This document shows positions 15,866 to 24,348 of a DNA stretch of 64,000 bases, piece by piece. Under the pieces are notes generated by a model. The model ran no database searches. It was not told the origin of the DNA and worked only from the letters and a program-made list of their open reading frames with translations. The stretch's first letter is position 1, and each line of letters starts with the position of its first letter. The translations under genes were made by a program, and so were the position numbers. This DNA comes from CAVROP01 sp050008495 (GTDB lineage: Bacteria > Acidobacteriota > Terriglobia > UBA7540): assembly GCA_050008495.1 (NCBI GenBank), contig JBEKMN010000001.1, positions 1-64,000 of the forward strand. Direction: 5' to 3'.

Positions 15866-16810
15866 TCACGACGGAAAGGCCGCAGTTGCTTTCAAAGCTG
15901 AAGAGGGCCGCCTTTCCTTCCCACCTTCGGCTGCAAGCTCCGGGCTCCGGACTGATTTCTTCTCCTGTGCAAAGCGCACAATTCTCGCCAAAGTCGCCGC
16001 ATCGATGGCCTGCAAGCCGTCACACCTGGGCTCGCCGAGGGTGAGGTCCGCGACTTCGATTAGCAGCCCGTGGCTTCCCATTTCGAGCGCGGCCCGGCTG
16101 GCCGGCTCGACCATGGCGGAGACCCCTGTGGCGTGGCTTGGGTCGACGACGACGGGGAGGAAAGCCAGCATCTTGGCTGCCGGAATCACGTTAAGGTCGA
16201 GCACATAGCGCGAGTACTCGCCGGAAGGGAAGCCCCGGATGCCGCGCTCGCACAGCACGATGTCCATGTTGCCTTGCTTGGCAATATATTCCGCTGCGCC
16301 CAGCCATTCGCAGAGGCTCGCGGACATCCCGCGCTTCAGCAGGATGGGTTTGCGGGCGCGGCCCACTTCTGCCAGCAGCGTGTAATTGTGCATGTTGCGC
16401 GAACCGACCTGAAGCATGTCGGCCACTTCAGCCACTTCCGCCACCATGCGCGGATCCATGACTTCAGTGACGATGGGGAGGCCGGTCTCCTGGCGAGCGA
16501 TACTGAGGATGCACAGGCCCTCGAGTCCGGAACCCTGAAAATCGTGCGGGGAAGTGCGAGGCTTGTAGGCGCCTCCGCGCAACATGTCTGCGCCCGCGCG
16601 TTTCACTGCGTGCGCCAACCCCACGGTCTGGGCGTGACTCTCGACCGCACAAGGCCCCCCGATCACCACGGGACGCTCACCCCCAAACCGCACGCCCGCC
16701 ACATTCACGACGCGCGTGCCATGCTCTCCGTATTGAGGGTTGGCCGTCCGGCTCACGAGAGGGCAAATCTTCGGAATGTCATCAATACTGACCTGTCCGG
16801 CAATTCTCAT
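15866..16810 (-). CDS. aroF: 3-deoxy-7-phosphoheptulonate synthase (DAHP synthase)
   Basis: First enzyme of the shikimate pathway, joining phosphoenolpyruvate and erythrose 4-phosphate. This is the type Ibeta/KDO8PS-like class: GGPCAVES, RGGAYKPRTSPHDFQG, TEVMDP, LQVGSRNMHNY, LLKRGMSAS, LCERGIRGF and VDPSHATG are all seen, holding the metal and substrate residues. I start at the ATG at 16810, eight bases after GGAG; two upstream in-frame starts are possible. Only about 45 residues precede the barrel, shorter than the ferredoxin-like regulatory domain of Thermotoga-type enzymes, so feedback control may be missing or different. Erythrose 4-phosphate would come from the pentose-phosphate cluster at 45-54 kb. 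Confidence 0.94.
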   Translation of the reverse strand: MRIAGQVSIDDIPKICPLVSRTANPQYGEHGTRVVNVAGVRFGGERPVVIGGPCAVESHAQTVGLAHAVKRAGADMLRGGAYKPRTSPHDFQGSGLEGLCILSIARQETGLPIVTEVMDPRMVAEVAEVADMLQVGSRNMHNYTLLAEVGRARKPILLKRGMSASLCEWLGAAEYIAKQGNMDIVLCERGIRGFPSGEYSRYVLDLNVIPAAKMLAFLPVVVDPSHATGVSAMVEPASRAALEMGSHGLLIEVADLTLGEPRCDGLQAIDAATLARIVRFAQEKKSVRSPELAAEGGKERRPSSALKATAAFPS

Positions 16811-16839
16811 TGCCATCACTCCTTCGGGCGTCCGGGCGT

Positions 16840-16880
16840 CTCAGCCGTCGAGGCGCCGACGTGAAGGTCGGCGCTAAGCT
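16840..16880. repeat. GGCGCCGAC-type hairpin
   Basis: The stretch around 16850-16875 reads GGCGCCGACGTGAAGGTCGGCGC, a near-perfect dyad of the same GTAGCGCCGACC family seen at 32422, 38505 and 63591. It lies between the RidA and DAHP synthase genes, just upstream of the latter. Confidence 0.5.
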
Positions 16881-16909
16881 CGAAGCGCCAGGCCCCCGCC
16901 ACATCATGC

Positions 16910-17416
16910 TTACTGCCCGTTGCTGCCGCCGCCGCGGTCCGTTTCGAAGATCGCAATCGCTTCAATCTCGATGAGCAGATCCGGACGGCACAGAATGGCC
17001 TGGATGCCTGTGGAAGCCGGCAGCGGATCCAGTTCCTGCTCTTTGAAGAACTGGGTGCGAATTTCGTTGAAAGCCTCGTAGTCGCGCTCGATATCGCGCA
17101 AGTAGCACGTTGTGCGCACGATGTCCTGCCACGTTGCCCCTTCGGCCTCGAGCAATCCGGTTATGTTCTGATAGGTTCTCCAGCACTGGGCGCTGAAGTC
17201 TCCGGCATGGACCGTCTTGCCGCTCTCATCGACACTGGCCGTGCCGGAAATCAGCAATATGGTGACGCCTTTAATGTCCAGCCGCAGCGCGCGGGAAAAG
17301 GAAGAGGGCTTGGGGTAGTCGTAAGCTTCGTTCAGTGTTTGAGGCGCACTAACGGCCTTTCGAGGCACGGGTTTGTGCGACTTCACCGCTGCTACGGTGG
17401 GATGTGATCGACGCAT
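16910..17416 (-). CDS. RidA family protein (YjgF/YER057c/UK114)
   Basis: Small trimeric protein of the Rid superfamily, 168 residues from the ATG at 17416, which has AGGAGAG upstream. RidA proteins hydrolyse reactive enamine and imine intermediates. The core runs from FSRALRLDIKGVTILLISGTAS through QCWRTYQNITGLLEAEGATWQDIVRTTCYLRDI to PASTGIQAILCRPDLLIEIEAIAI. The arginine of the imine deaminase site (usually in PaRs.v) is not evident; the segment reads PASTGI, which argues for a non-RidA Rid subgroup. The start overlaps the upstream propeller gene by 68 bases in another frame, unusually long, so the true start may be further in. Confidence 0.82.
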   Translation of the reverse strand: MRRSHPTVAAVKSHKPVPRKAVSAPQTLNEAYDYPKPSSFSRALRLDIKGVTILLISGTASVDESGKTVHAGDFSAQCWRTYQNITGLLEAEGATWQDIVRTTCYLRDIERDYEAFNEIRTQFFKEQELDPLPASTGIQAILCRPDLLIEIEAIAIFETDRGGGSNGQ

Positions 17417-18536
17417 AGAGTTGACTCTCCTTCTGAGGTTCGCGAATTCCATGGCTCAGCCCTTGGGCTGTCGCCACCCATATGTCCTCGCCCTGAAAAT
17501 CCATATTTAAGACGTAATTGTGGGCGAGAGAAGTTGGTGTCTCGAGATTGTTTTTCTTCGAATCCGGCCAGGTGATCTCGATTTCTCCCCGGCCGGTTTT
17601 CTTCGCAGGACGATAACTGACCCAGGTATTGGTCTTGTAATTGAGATAACTCAGACCCTTATCGGTGCAGGCCCAGACGTCGTCGCCGCGGGACTTCGGG
17701 GCATTGATAAAGTCCGACGCCAAGCCGCTGTCTTTGGTCAGGTAATTGTGCCAGTTCCGGCCGTCATAGCCACTGAGGCCGAAATAGGTGGAGGCCCAGA
17801 CCATTTGGGTGTCAGGGTTGTAGGCAACGTTGGAAACGATGATATGGATGAGGCCCTGATTGCGGAACAGGACCATTTCCATTTCCTCGTCGGGTTTGGT
17901 ATAGGGCTTCCAGTAGTTGCCCGCTACGTCGTATTCGAGCAGGCCGCCACCCCAGATGGCAAAGTACATCTTATTGCCCGCCGGAGCGATGCCGTAAGAC
18001 CACGGTTCATGGAACGGCGCATTCTTTTCGCTCCAACTCGTCCATTCGCCGGTATAAGTGTTGAACCGGCTGACGCCAGCCGTGGTAGCGACCCAGACGT
18101 ACTGGTCGACGACTGCAACGGCGTAACAAATGTCGTTCAGGAGGCCGCTGGTGAGGTTGGTGAAGTTTTGAAACTGGCCGCCGGACAGGTGACTGACTCC
18201 GCCAAAGGTGGCAATCCACAGGTCGCCCGTTTTTTTGTCCACCGCTATGCCCATCACGGCACGCTGCACAAGACCGTCTTTGGTGGTGTAAACTCGTTGC
18301 ACCTTTCCGTTCTCGATCAGCACTAAGCCGTCTTCGGTTCCCGCCCAAACCCGGCTCCCATCGACGGTGACGCAGAAGACCTTTGGGTCCGGCATGCCGT
18401 TGGCGGTTGTGAAGTTCTCCCATCGAGTGATGAGCTGGGGTTTTGGGGCCGATGCAGGAGAAGACACACTCTGCGCCATGCCGAGAAAAGACGGCGTTAA
18501 AAGGATTGCGGTGCTCAGCAGCAATCGCTTCATCAT
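17349..18536 (-). CDS. Exported two-component-regulator-type beta-propeller protein
   Basis: Secreted protein of 395 residues starting at the ATG at 18536 after GAGGAGAT; the signal peptide is MKRLLLSTAILLTPSFLGMAQ. The mature part is a series of Reg_prop-like blades: VTVDGSRVWAGTEDGLVLIENG, VDKKTGDLWIATFGGVSHLSGG, VVDQYVWVATTAGVSRFNTYTG, and further WVATAQGLSHG and WACTDKGLSYLNYK units. No enzymatic or membrane domain follows. Such propellers are usually the sensory half of hybrid histidine kinases; here the propeller stands alone. It is the last of four exported genes in a row. Confidence 0.85.
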   Translation of the reverse strand: MMKRLLLSTAILLTPSFLGMAQSVSSPASAPKPQLITRWENFTTANGMPDPKVFCVTVDGSRVWAGTEDGLVLIENGKVQRVYTTKDGLVQRAVMGIAVDKKTGDLWIATFGGVSHLSGGQFQNFTNLTSGLLNDICYAVAVVDQYVWVATTAGVSRFNTYTGEWTSWSEKNAPFHEPWSYGIAPAGNKMYFAIWGGGLLEYDVAGNYWKPYTKPDEEMEMVLFRNQGLIHIIVSNVAYNPDTQMVWASTYFGLSGYDGRNWHNYLTKDSGLASDFINAPKSRGDDVWACTDKGLSYLNYKTNTWVSYRPAKKTGRGEIEITWPDSKKNNLETPTSLAHNYVLNMDFQGEDIWVATAQGLSHGIREPQKESQLYASITSHRSSGEVAQTRASKGR

Positions 18537-18571
18537 GTATCTCCTCACACCCCCGGAAATCTCAGAATCCA

Positions 18572-18602
18572 CATTTCAAATTTCAAATCTCAAATTTCAA
18601 AT
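18572..18602. repeat. AT-rich word repeat TTTCAAATTTCAAATCTCAAA
   Basis: The intergenic stretch between the propeller gene and the di-haem gene repeats TTTCAAA/TCTCAAA words. It is the reverse complement of the AT-rich half of the 54-bp array at 14172-14418 and of the block at 51722-51745. Confidence 0.7.
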
Positions 18603-18610
18603 CCCAGGCC

Positions 18611-20653
18611 TCAGAGTGTTTTCAAAAACTCAATCAAATCGTTCAACTGCTCTTTGGACATATCCGAGCTCACGCCGTGAGTGTCCTTGTTGTTGAATAC
18701 AGTCCAGATTTCCTCGAGTGTCAGCGCCTGGCCGTTATGCAAATATGGTCCGTCCTCGTAGACGCGATCCAACTGCGGAGTATCAAACGACGAGATCGTG
18801 TCGTATTTATTCGCCGAGCCGACATCGAAGCTCGTCCGGCTGGTGTAGTGCGAATTCGCGGGGTGGCAGGTGGCGCACTGGTTGTAGACTGGAATGGGAG
18901 AGCCATCGTTCTTCTGGGTGCGGTAGAAGACGGCCTGGCCACGCTCCTGCGCCTCGCTAAGTTGACCGTCGGGCGAGAGGTGTCGATTCGGGGGAAGAGG
19001 AATCTGGTTCAGGTATGTGACCAGGTCCTCGAGTTCGTGGGTGTTGAAGCCTTCGGAGCGAAATAGGAACTTGGCGATGCGCGGGCCGCACTGAGTTGCC
19101 AGGTCCGGATTGTGCCCGTTCCATTTAAAGGGCGCCGTGTCTTTGATCCCGCGCAGGGTGCGGTTGGCCACGCGATCGCGTCCGAGTTGGGCAGTTTCCA
19201 GATTCCACGACAGCCCGTCCAAGTGACGGTTGGGGTGGCAAGTGGCGCAGGCAAACTGGCCCTGGAAGCAGTACTTTGCGGCGTTGAAAAGCCGCTCGCC
19301 TCTACGAATGGCCGTGAGTTCTGTTGGCCCTCCAAGACCGACCGTTGAGGCAACTTGGAGCTTGGCGAGATCAACGACCGTCAGAGTATCGTCCAGACGG
19401 TTGGCGACGTAGGCCATCCGGCCGTCTGGTGAAACAACCACTTCCTGCGGATCGAAGCCGGTTGCCAGCCGCCTCGCTACAAACGCGCGCGCAGAGTCGA
19501 GACGGTTGGGAAGTTCCTCGCTCGAAACCGCGTGGAGCCGCCGCGCCAGCTTGGCGGTGTCGATGATGGTGAGAGTGTCCGCCTCTGAGGCGGTCAGCAG
19601 CGCGTAGCGCCCGTCGGGTGTAAATGCAGCGCCGTTCTCGCCGGCAAAATAGTAATCAATGTCGTCGAGGACCACCTGTGTAACCTGTCGGGGCGATTCG
19701 CGAGCCGCACCGGCCGCAGGTCGGACTATGGCCATGCCATGTGTCATTACCCAGCCTTGCGCCACGCTGATCAGGGGACCGAGGTTCCTGGGCCTTATTT
19801 CCGGAACCAGCAAGTAGCCGCCCAGAGATTTCGGGGCTTCCGCGATATGTCGCAGTTCGATTGCCCCAGGAACCCAAACGCGCGCTTCGACCAGTTGCTT
19901 CACGGCGTCGATGACCAGCAATTCAGAGACAGGCGGCTGATCGTAGGGACTAAAGCGCGGCAGGATGTTCGACACGTAGACTCGGCGTCCATCCCGGGAG
20001 AGAAGGATTTGTTCAGGATAGCGTTCGGTCATGAAACGCTTGATCTCCCTGCCCGAAGTGAGATCGAAAAGTGAAACGTCGTCGCCCACGCTGTTGGCCA
20101 CGTACAAGAACTTGCCGCTGCGGTCGGTAGTTAGCCCCACGGGTCCCCAACCTGCTTTGAGAGTGCGGCGGACCTCGAACGATCGAGCGTCGATTTCACT
20201 GACCGTATCGCTCCAGGAGTTCGAGACATAAAGTGTGCTGCCGTCCGGGGAAAGCGCCAGGCCTCGAGGTTTGGCGCCAACCTTCGCGCGCGCCACGACT
20301 TGGCGGGTGCGCGCATCGACGGCCAGCACTGATCCGTTCCCTTCGCACACCACGTAAAGCCGCTGACCATCCGGCGAGAATCTCATCTCGACGGGAGACA
20401 GGTATTCGGGCTCAGCAGTTGTTGATTGCTGAGGCGCGGAGACTGCAGCGTAGGAGTCTAGAGGACGACCGAAACCGGAGAGGGCCAATAGGGCAAGCAA
20501 TGCCATGCTAAACGTGCCGGCTGTCATCCTGAGCGCAGCGAAGGATCTCTGCAGTCTGCACGGAATCCGGGAACTGCGGAGCTCCTTCGTCGCCTTCGGC
20601 TCCTCAGGATGACAGGAATGGGGCACTGATCGGGATGTGCCTGCGTCCTTCAT
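18611..20653 (-). CDS. Exported YVTN beta-propeller fused to di-haem cytochrome c peroxidase-like domain
   Basis: The 680-residue protein has a YVTN/NHL-type propeller first (units such as SPDGSTLYVSNSWSDTVSEID and SPDGRMAYVANRLDDTLTVVD). A cytochrome c peroxidase/MauG-like C-terminal part follows, with haem sites CATCH near residue 470 and CATCH near 590 and a distal ELEDLVTYLNQIPLPPN segment. The start at 20653 overlaps the upstream stop as ATGA and has AAGGGG before it, so coupling is likely. Residues about 14-43 come from a 95-bp dispersed hairpin repeat (20521-20615) inserted between the start and the hydrophobic signal segment MALLALLALSGFG. Export may then need an internal start at 20527 or 20506. 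Confidence 0.85.
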   Translation of the reverse strand: MKDAGTSRSVPHSCHPEEPKATKELRSSRIPCRLQRSFAALRMTAGTFSMALLALLALSGFGRPLDSYAAVSAPQQSTTAEPEYLSPVEMRFSPDGQRLYVVCEGNGSVLAVDARTRQVVARAKVGAKPRGLALSPDGSTLYVSNSWSDTVSEIDARSFEVRRTLKAGWGPVGLTTDRSGKFLYVANSVGDDVSLFDLTSGREIKRFMTERYPEQILLSRDGRRVYVSNILPRFSPYDQPPVSELLVIDAVKQLVEARVWVPGAIELRHIAEAPKSLGGYLLVPEIRPRNLGPLISVAQGWVMTHGMAIVRPAAGAARESPRQVTQVVLDDIDYYFAGENGAAFTPDGRYALLTASEADTLTIIDTAKLARRLHAVSSEELPNRLDSARAFVARRLATGFDPQEVVVSPDGRMAYVANRLDDTLTVVDLAKLQVASTVGLGGPTELTAIRRGERLFNAAKYCFQGQFACATCHPNRHLDGLSWNLETAQLGRDRVANRTLRGIKDTAPFKWNGHNPDLATQCGPRIAKFLFRSEGFNTHELEDLVTYLNQIPLPPNRHLSPDGQLSEAQERGQAVFYRTQKNDGSPIPVYNQCATCHPANSHYTSRTSFDVGSANKYDTISSFDTPQLDRVYEDGPYLHNGQALTLEEIWTVFNNKDTHGVSSDMSKEQLNDLIEFLKTL
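20521..20615. repeat. 95-bp CTGTCATCCTGAG...CTCAGGATGACAG element, copy 1, in-frame
   Basis: Inverted ends CTGTCATCCTGAG / CTCAGGATGACAG enclose sub-hairpins (GAAGGATCTCTGCAG, CTGCGGAGCTCCTTCG). The same element is at 28641-28732 and 30670-30782. This copy lies inside the 5' end of the di-haem cytochrome gene and is translated in frame as a peptide containing HPEEPKATKEL and QRSFAALRMT, phrases familiar from spurious ORFs in many bacterial genomes. Confidence 0.9.
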
Positions 20654-22431
20654 CGCCCCTTGCCTCCCGTGCCGGTGGGCGTTTCGGCGGGTTCCTTCAC
20701 AGTCAGGAACTGGTCTGCCTTGACATGGTCAAGCTCCTGATCGATTCCGCTTGGCCAGTGGATAATGAGCTTCTCAACTTCCGTGTGCTTGCCCAGGCCG
20801 AAGTGCGGCCGAGGGTCGCCCTGGGAAAGATAACCGTTCTCTGCTGGGGCCTCGGTGTATTGATGGAGGTCGCCGGCGATCGCCTCGAGGCGAGCTCCAA
20901 AGCCGTCGCGATTGCTTTTGGTCCCCGTCAACTTGATGGTCAACCAGTGATTGCGCACGCCCAGGGGAGGGGGATTGTTATGGAGCAGGATTCCCTTGCC
21001 ACCCAACACCATGATGAAGGCGTCGATATACCCGTCGTTGTCGTAATCCCCAAAGCAAGCACCCCGCCCGACTTTCTTGACCTTGAAGTAGTCACCCAAT
21101 TGTGAGGAGACATCGGTGAACGTAGAGTTCCCGTTGTTTCGGAGCACCGAGTCTTCCATGGGAATCAGCCAGTGCAGGCCTCCGTTCACAATAAAAAGGT
21201 CCTTCCAGCCGTCGTTGTCAAAATCGAAGAAACCGTCGCCCCAGGCCACGTACTGTCCGGAAACGCTGGCCACGCCCGTTTCAACGGTGGTGTCGAGCCA
21301 GAATCCCTTGCCGCCGGGGTTGTGGAAGAGGCGGTGGTAACGCATGTCGGAGACAAAGATGTCCTGCCAGCCGTCATTGTCGTAATCGCCGAAGATGGGA
21401 TTCATGGCGGACGTGGCCTCTCCGTTAGCCCCAAACGCCACGTTCACATCCTGCGCAACGTTGGTGAACGTGCCGTCGTGATTGTTGCGGTACATATAGC
21501 TGTCCATCGTGTCATTGGCGATGTAGATGTCCGGCCAGCCGTCATTATCGAAGTCGCCTGAGGTCAAACCCATTGCGCGGCCCAACGGGTTATCGATCCC
21601 TGCCTTGTGAGACACATCAGTGAAAGTCCCGTCGCCGTTGTTGTGAAAAAGGCGGTCGGCGTCGCCCTCGTAATCGAGCGGGCCGGGAAATGCATCCGCG
21701 CTGAAGAACTCGCGCTTGGCATTGGGATCAAACTTCAGGTAATTCCCGACAAAGAGATCAAGCTTGCCGTCGCGGTCGTAGTCGAGCCAGGTTGCGCCGG
21801 TTCCGAAGTGAGGGTTCTCGACGCCCGCTTTCGCCGTGACGTCCGTAAACGTGCCGTTGCCGTTGTTATGATAGAGAATCGACGAATTCCAGTTGGTGAC
21901 GTAAATGTCTTCGTAGCCGTCGTTGTCGTAGTCGCCAACGGTTACGCCCATGCCGAATCCTTTGCCGCCCACACCTGCTTGCTCGGTCACGTCTGTAAAA
22001 GTGCCATCGCCGTTATTGCGGTAGAGGTGGTTCGTAGCATCCACACCATCGCGTTTCGAGAACTTGGTGGCGCCGTCAATATACCGCCCGCTCACCACGT
22101 AAAGGTCCAAGAGACCGTCGTTGTTGTAATCGATCCAAGCGCAGCCGGAACCGGTAGCCTCCATGATGGAGCTGAGCTTCTGCTCCCCAAAAGAATGCCG
22201 AAAATTGATGCCGGATTTTTCGGTAACATCTTCGAAAGTAGGTAAGGCGGGAGCGGCGCCCGTCTGCGGCGCGGAACCACGCGTTGAACTTCGGGCTGAG
22301 GCAGTGTGTTTTGAAGCCGGCGTGCGTGCTGCCGGCGTACTAACCGGGTTCTGCGCCGTGACAGTCAGCCCCACAACAAGCAGGATCGCCACCGCAAGTG
22401 TCATCTCGATTTGCCGTGCTCGAACTCTCAT
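20650..22431 (-). CDS. CRTAC1 family exported FG-GAP/VCBS protein with ASPIC/UnbV domain
   Basis: Secreted protein of 593 residues with an N-terminal signal (MTLAVAILLVVGLTVTAQ region). Seven FG-GAP/integrin-alpha-like repeats follow, each with a calcium-binding D.D.DG.D core: DYNNDGLLDLYV, DYDNDGYEDIYV, DYDRDGKLDLFV, DFDNDGWPDIYI, DYDNDGWQDIFV, DFDNDGWKDLFI and DYDNDGYIDAFI. The C-terminus is an ASPIC/UnbV domain (VRNHWLTIKLTG through PHFGLG and IIHWPSG). The family is abundant in Acidobacteriota and Planctomycetes; its role is not established. It overlaps the di-haem gene downstream by ATGA. Confidence 0.93.
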   Translation of the reverse strand: MRVRARQIEMTLAVAILLVVGLTVTAQNPVSTPAARTPASKHTASARSSTRGSAPQTGAAPALPTFEDVTEKSGINFRHSFGEQKLSSIMEATGSGCAWIDYNNDGLLDLYVVSGRYIDGATKFSKRDGVDATNHLYRNNGDGTFTDVTEQAGVGGKGFGMGVTVGDYDNDGYEDIYVTNWNSSILYHNNGNGTFTDVTAKAGVENPHFGTGATWLDYDRDGKLDLFVGNYLKFDPNAKREFFSADAFPGPLDYEGDADRLFHNNGDGTFTDVSHKAGIDNPLGRAMGLTSGDFDNDGWPDIYIANDTMDSYMYRNNHDGTFTNVAQDVNVAFGANGEATSAMNPIFGDYDNDGWQDIFVSDMRYHRLFHNPGGKGFWLDTTVETGVASVSGQYVAWGDGFFDFDNDGWKDLFIVNGGLHWLIPMEDSVLRNNGNSTFTDVSSQLGDYFKVKKVGRGACFGDYDNDGYIDAFIMVLGGKGILLHNNPPPLGVRNHWLTIKLTGTKSNRDGFGARLEAIAGDLHQYTEAPAENGYLSQGDPRPHFGLGKHTEVEKLIIHWPSGIDQELDHVKADQFLTVKEPAETPTGTGGKGR

Positions 22432-22500
22432 TGTCTTTTCCCTGTAAGGGCGGCCCTTGTGTCCGCCTTAGGCAGCCACCAGAGTTGCCTCCACAGTTCG

Positions 22501-24054
22501 TCAGTGCGCTGCTTGGAGCGGCGGCTGCACACCAAGGCAGAAAGGTGTGTCAAAGCGCCGCAACGCCAGAGGCCAGCGATTCTCGGGAGCTACAGCGCGG
22601 TCTTCGTGGCAACCCACGCAGCCGTGTTCTTCCCCCTGGCGCGCCCATATCCAGCTCTTTTGTCCACGCACTACCTTGCCCTCGCTGCTCAGCAGTTCGA
22701 AGCGCACCGGACGGTCCGGAGGCACCGCAATATAAAAGGAGCCGTCACGCTCGACCAGTGCTTCTCCCAGGCTGGCTTCCTTATCCGTCGACGGATCCAG
22801 CCCCAGCACTCTCACCTTGCTCGGGAATTGCGCCAGTCGCCCCTTGGGACCTTCGTCGGAAAGCGAGGCATCTAAGCAGATGAAGTAGCCCATCTTGATG
22901 TCCGGGCGCAGAGTGCTCCAGTACCAGCGCGGAGCAGCGTGGGCCGCGATGGGAACGGCCTCGATACTGGAAAGCTCGGAATCGTGGTAGATGGGCGCCT
23001 GGAACTTCCCGTGGATGAAATCAAATGAATACAAGTCGAATTTCGCGGCTGCCGCGGACGACGTTACTCGCCGCGCCATAATCAATCGCGAGGCCTCGAG
23101 TTGCCGCGGCGACCAGATTAACGCGCTCGCCGGGCCAATGATCGAATTGTGTGTGGCGCCACGCTGAATCGCCGCCAGATTGCCTCCGACTTCGGAGTCA
23201 AGTTTGGTGTTTTTGACAAAAACCACGGATCCGTCATCCAACTCTTCCGCTTGGCTGCGAATTGCCGGATCCTCGCGGTCGCTTCGGAACGCCGCGAGTG
23301 CGCTGCCGTCGGGTCGCATCGTGTACAGGTTGCGTGAGTGCTTGGACTTTCCGGGCATCTCCAGAGGTGAACGCGCGGACACGAGGATCAAGCCGTTCTG
23401 TAGTACCGTCTCCAACTGGTAATCGCCCGGACCAAAGGTGATCTGCTCCACATCACTGCCATCCAGCTTGGCAAAGAAGAGTTGGTAAGCCCCCGTTCCA
23501 TCACCGTCCGGGACCTCGCCGGAAAAAGCAATTGCATCGCGTGGCAGATAGGCTGGGGAAAGGCAATCCTCCGGGCAGTGGGTCACTTGGCGCTGCTCCG
23601 TTCCGTCCGTGTTCATTTCCCAGATCTGCCATCCCCCAGTGGCATCTTTCTTTGCGGCGAACAGCACCTTCGAGCCATCGAAGGAGATGCGCGGGTCCGC
23701 CGCGCAAAAGAAATCCTGTGTCAAGTTTGCAAGTCGCCTGGTTTCTTTCTCAAATCGAACGATTCTGCTTCCGGCGGGGAATCTTTGCGACAATTTGCCA
23801 CTTTGTACCGACTTCGCTTGAACGAATATGATGTCAGGGTGGTCTGCACCCCCTGTCGAAGAAGAATGGCTGGCGGCTTGACCGAATGTCGGCGGCGTTA
23901 ACACGAGGAATGCGACGCATAAAGACGCGCTGGCCGTTAAGTGGCGGATCGTCGCGAGAGGTAGGAGGAATCGGTCCACAGAGAGGGGCCGAGTTGTGCT
24001 CACTCCATTCGAGTCGGCCGGGGAACGAGCGAAAAAGAGAGCTGTCAACTGCAT
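22501..24054 (-). CDS. Exported TolB-like propeller cytochrome, hydrazine-synthase-alpha-like
   Basis: The 517-residue protein has a hydrophobic export segment near residue 40 (SASLCVAFLVLTPPTFGQ), then TolB/WD40-like units (ISFDGSKVLFAAKKD, WQIWEMNTDGTEQRQVT, LYTMRPDGSAL) and one c-type haem site, CVGCH, 40 residues from the C-terminus. This layout resembles the middle domain of hydrazine synthase subunit alpha and related proteins in non-anammox bacteria. Hydrazine synthesis is not implied, since the second haem domain and partner subunits are absent. The ATG at 24054 has no good ribosome-binding site and the signal lies deep, so the true start may be further in. A Crp/Fnr-like palindrome lies 94 bases upstream. 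Confidence 0.78.
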   Translation of the reverse strand: MQLTALFFARSPADSNGVSTTRPLSVDRFLLPLATIRHLTASASLCVAFLVLTPPTFGQAASHSSSTGGADHPDIIFVQAKSVQSGKLSQRFPAGSRIVRFEKETRRLANLTQDFFCAADPRISFDGSKVLFAAKKDATGGWQIWEMNTDGTEQRQVTHCPEDCLSPAYLPRDAIAFSGEVPDGDGTGAYQLFFAKLDGSDVEQITFGPGDYQLETVLQNGLILVSARSPLEMPGKSKHSRNLYTMRPDGSALAAFRSDREDPAIRSQAEELDDGSVVFVKNTKLDSEVGGNLAAIQRGATHNSIIGPASALIWSPRQLEASRLIMARRVTSSAAAAKFDLYSFDFIHGKFQAPIYHDSELSSIEAVPIAAHAAPRWYWSTLRPDIKMGYFICLDASLSDEGPKGRLAQFPSKVRVLGLDPSTDKEASLGEALVERDGSFYIAVPPDRPVRFELLSSEGKVVRGQKSWIWARQGEEHGCVGCHEDRAVAPENRWPLALRRFDTPFCLGVQPPLQAAH

Positions 24055-24147
24055 AGTGCCGATCCAAGATCCAAGGGCTTCAAGTGCAACAAGAGCACGC
24101 TAGCAGCCGAGTCGAGCGGCTGTCGATACTAAACATCACAATTCTAC

Positions 24148-24161
24148 ATGACCTATGTCAA
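24148..24161 (-). promoter_or_regulatory. Candidate Crp/Fnr-family binding site
   Basis: On the minus strand the sequence is TTGAC-ATAG-GTCAT, one base off a perfect TTGAC-N4-GTCAA dyad of the Crp/Fnr superfamily. It is 94 bases before the start of the haem-propeller cluster, and a Crp/Fnr-type regulator gene ends 188 bases further upstream. The site also contains TTGACA, a possible -35 box. No convincing -10 is seen at standard spacing. Confidence 0.45.
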
Positions 24162-24348
24162 TAGAGAGGTACTAGTTTCTTTATTTGTGCCCCCTAGTTC
24201 CTTCCCTTCGGAAGTTGCCATAAAGGCTTTACCTGCCGACACTTAGCCTGCTGACTGCACAAGTGGGAAGGAGATTTTGCGGGAGTTTTCTAGGACGGAT
24301 TAGGGGAGTTCCGTCTTTGCGGACATAAGGTCGCTTCTCGAGGGGCCT

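Noticed and set aside
22501..24054. True hydrazine synthase (anammox) gene
   Set aside because: Only one haem motif is present, partner subunits are missing, and related proteins are common outside anammox bacteria.
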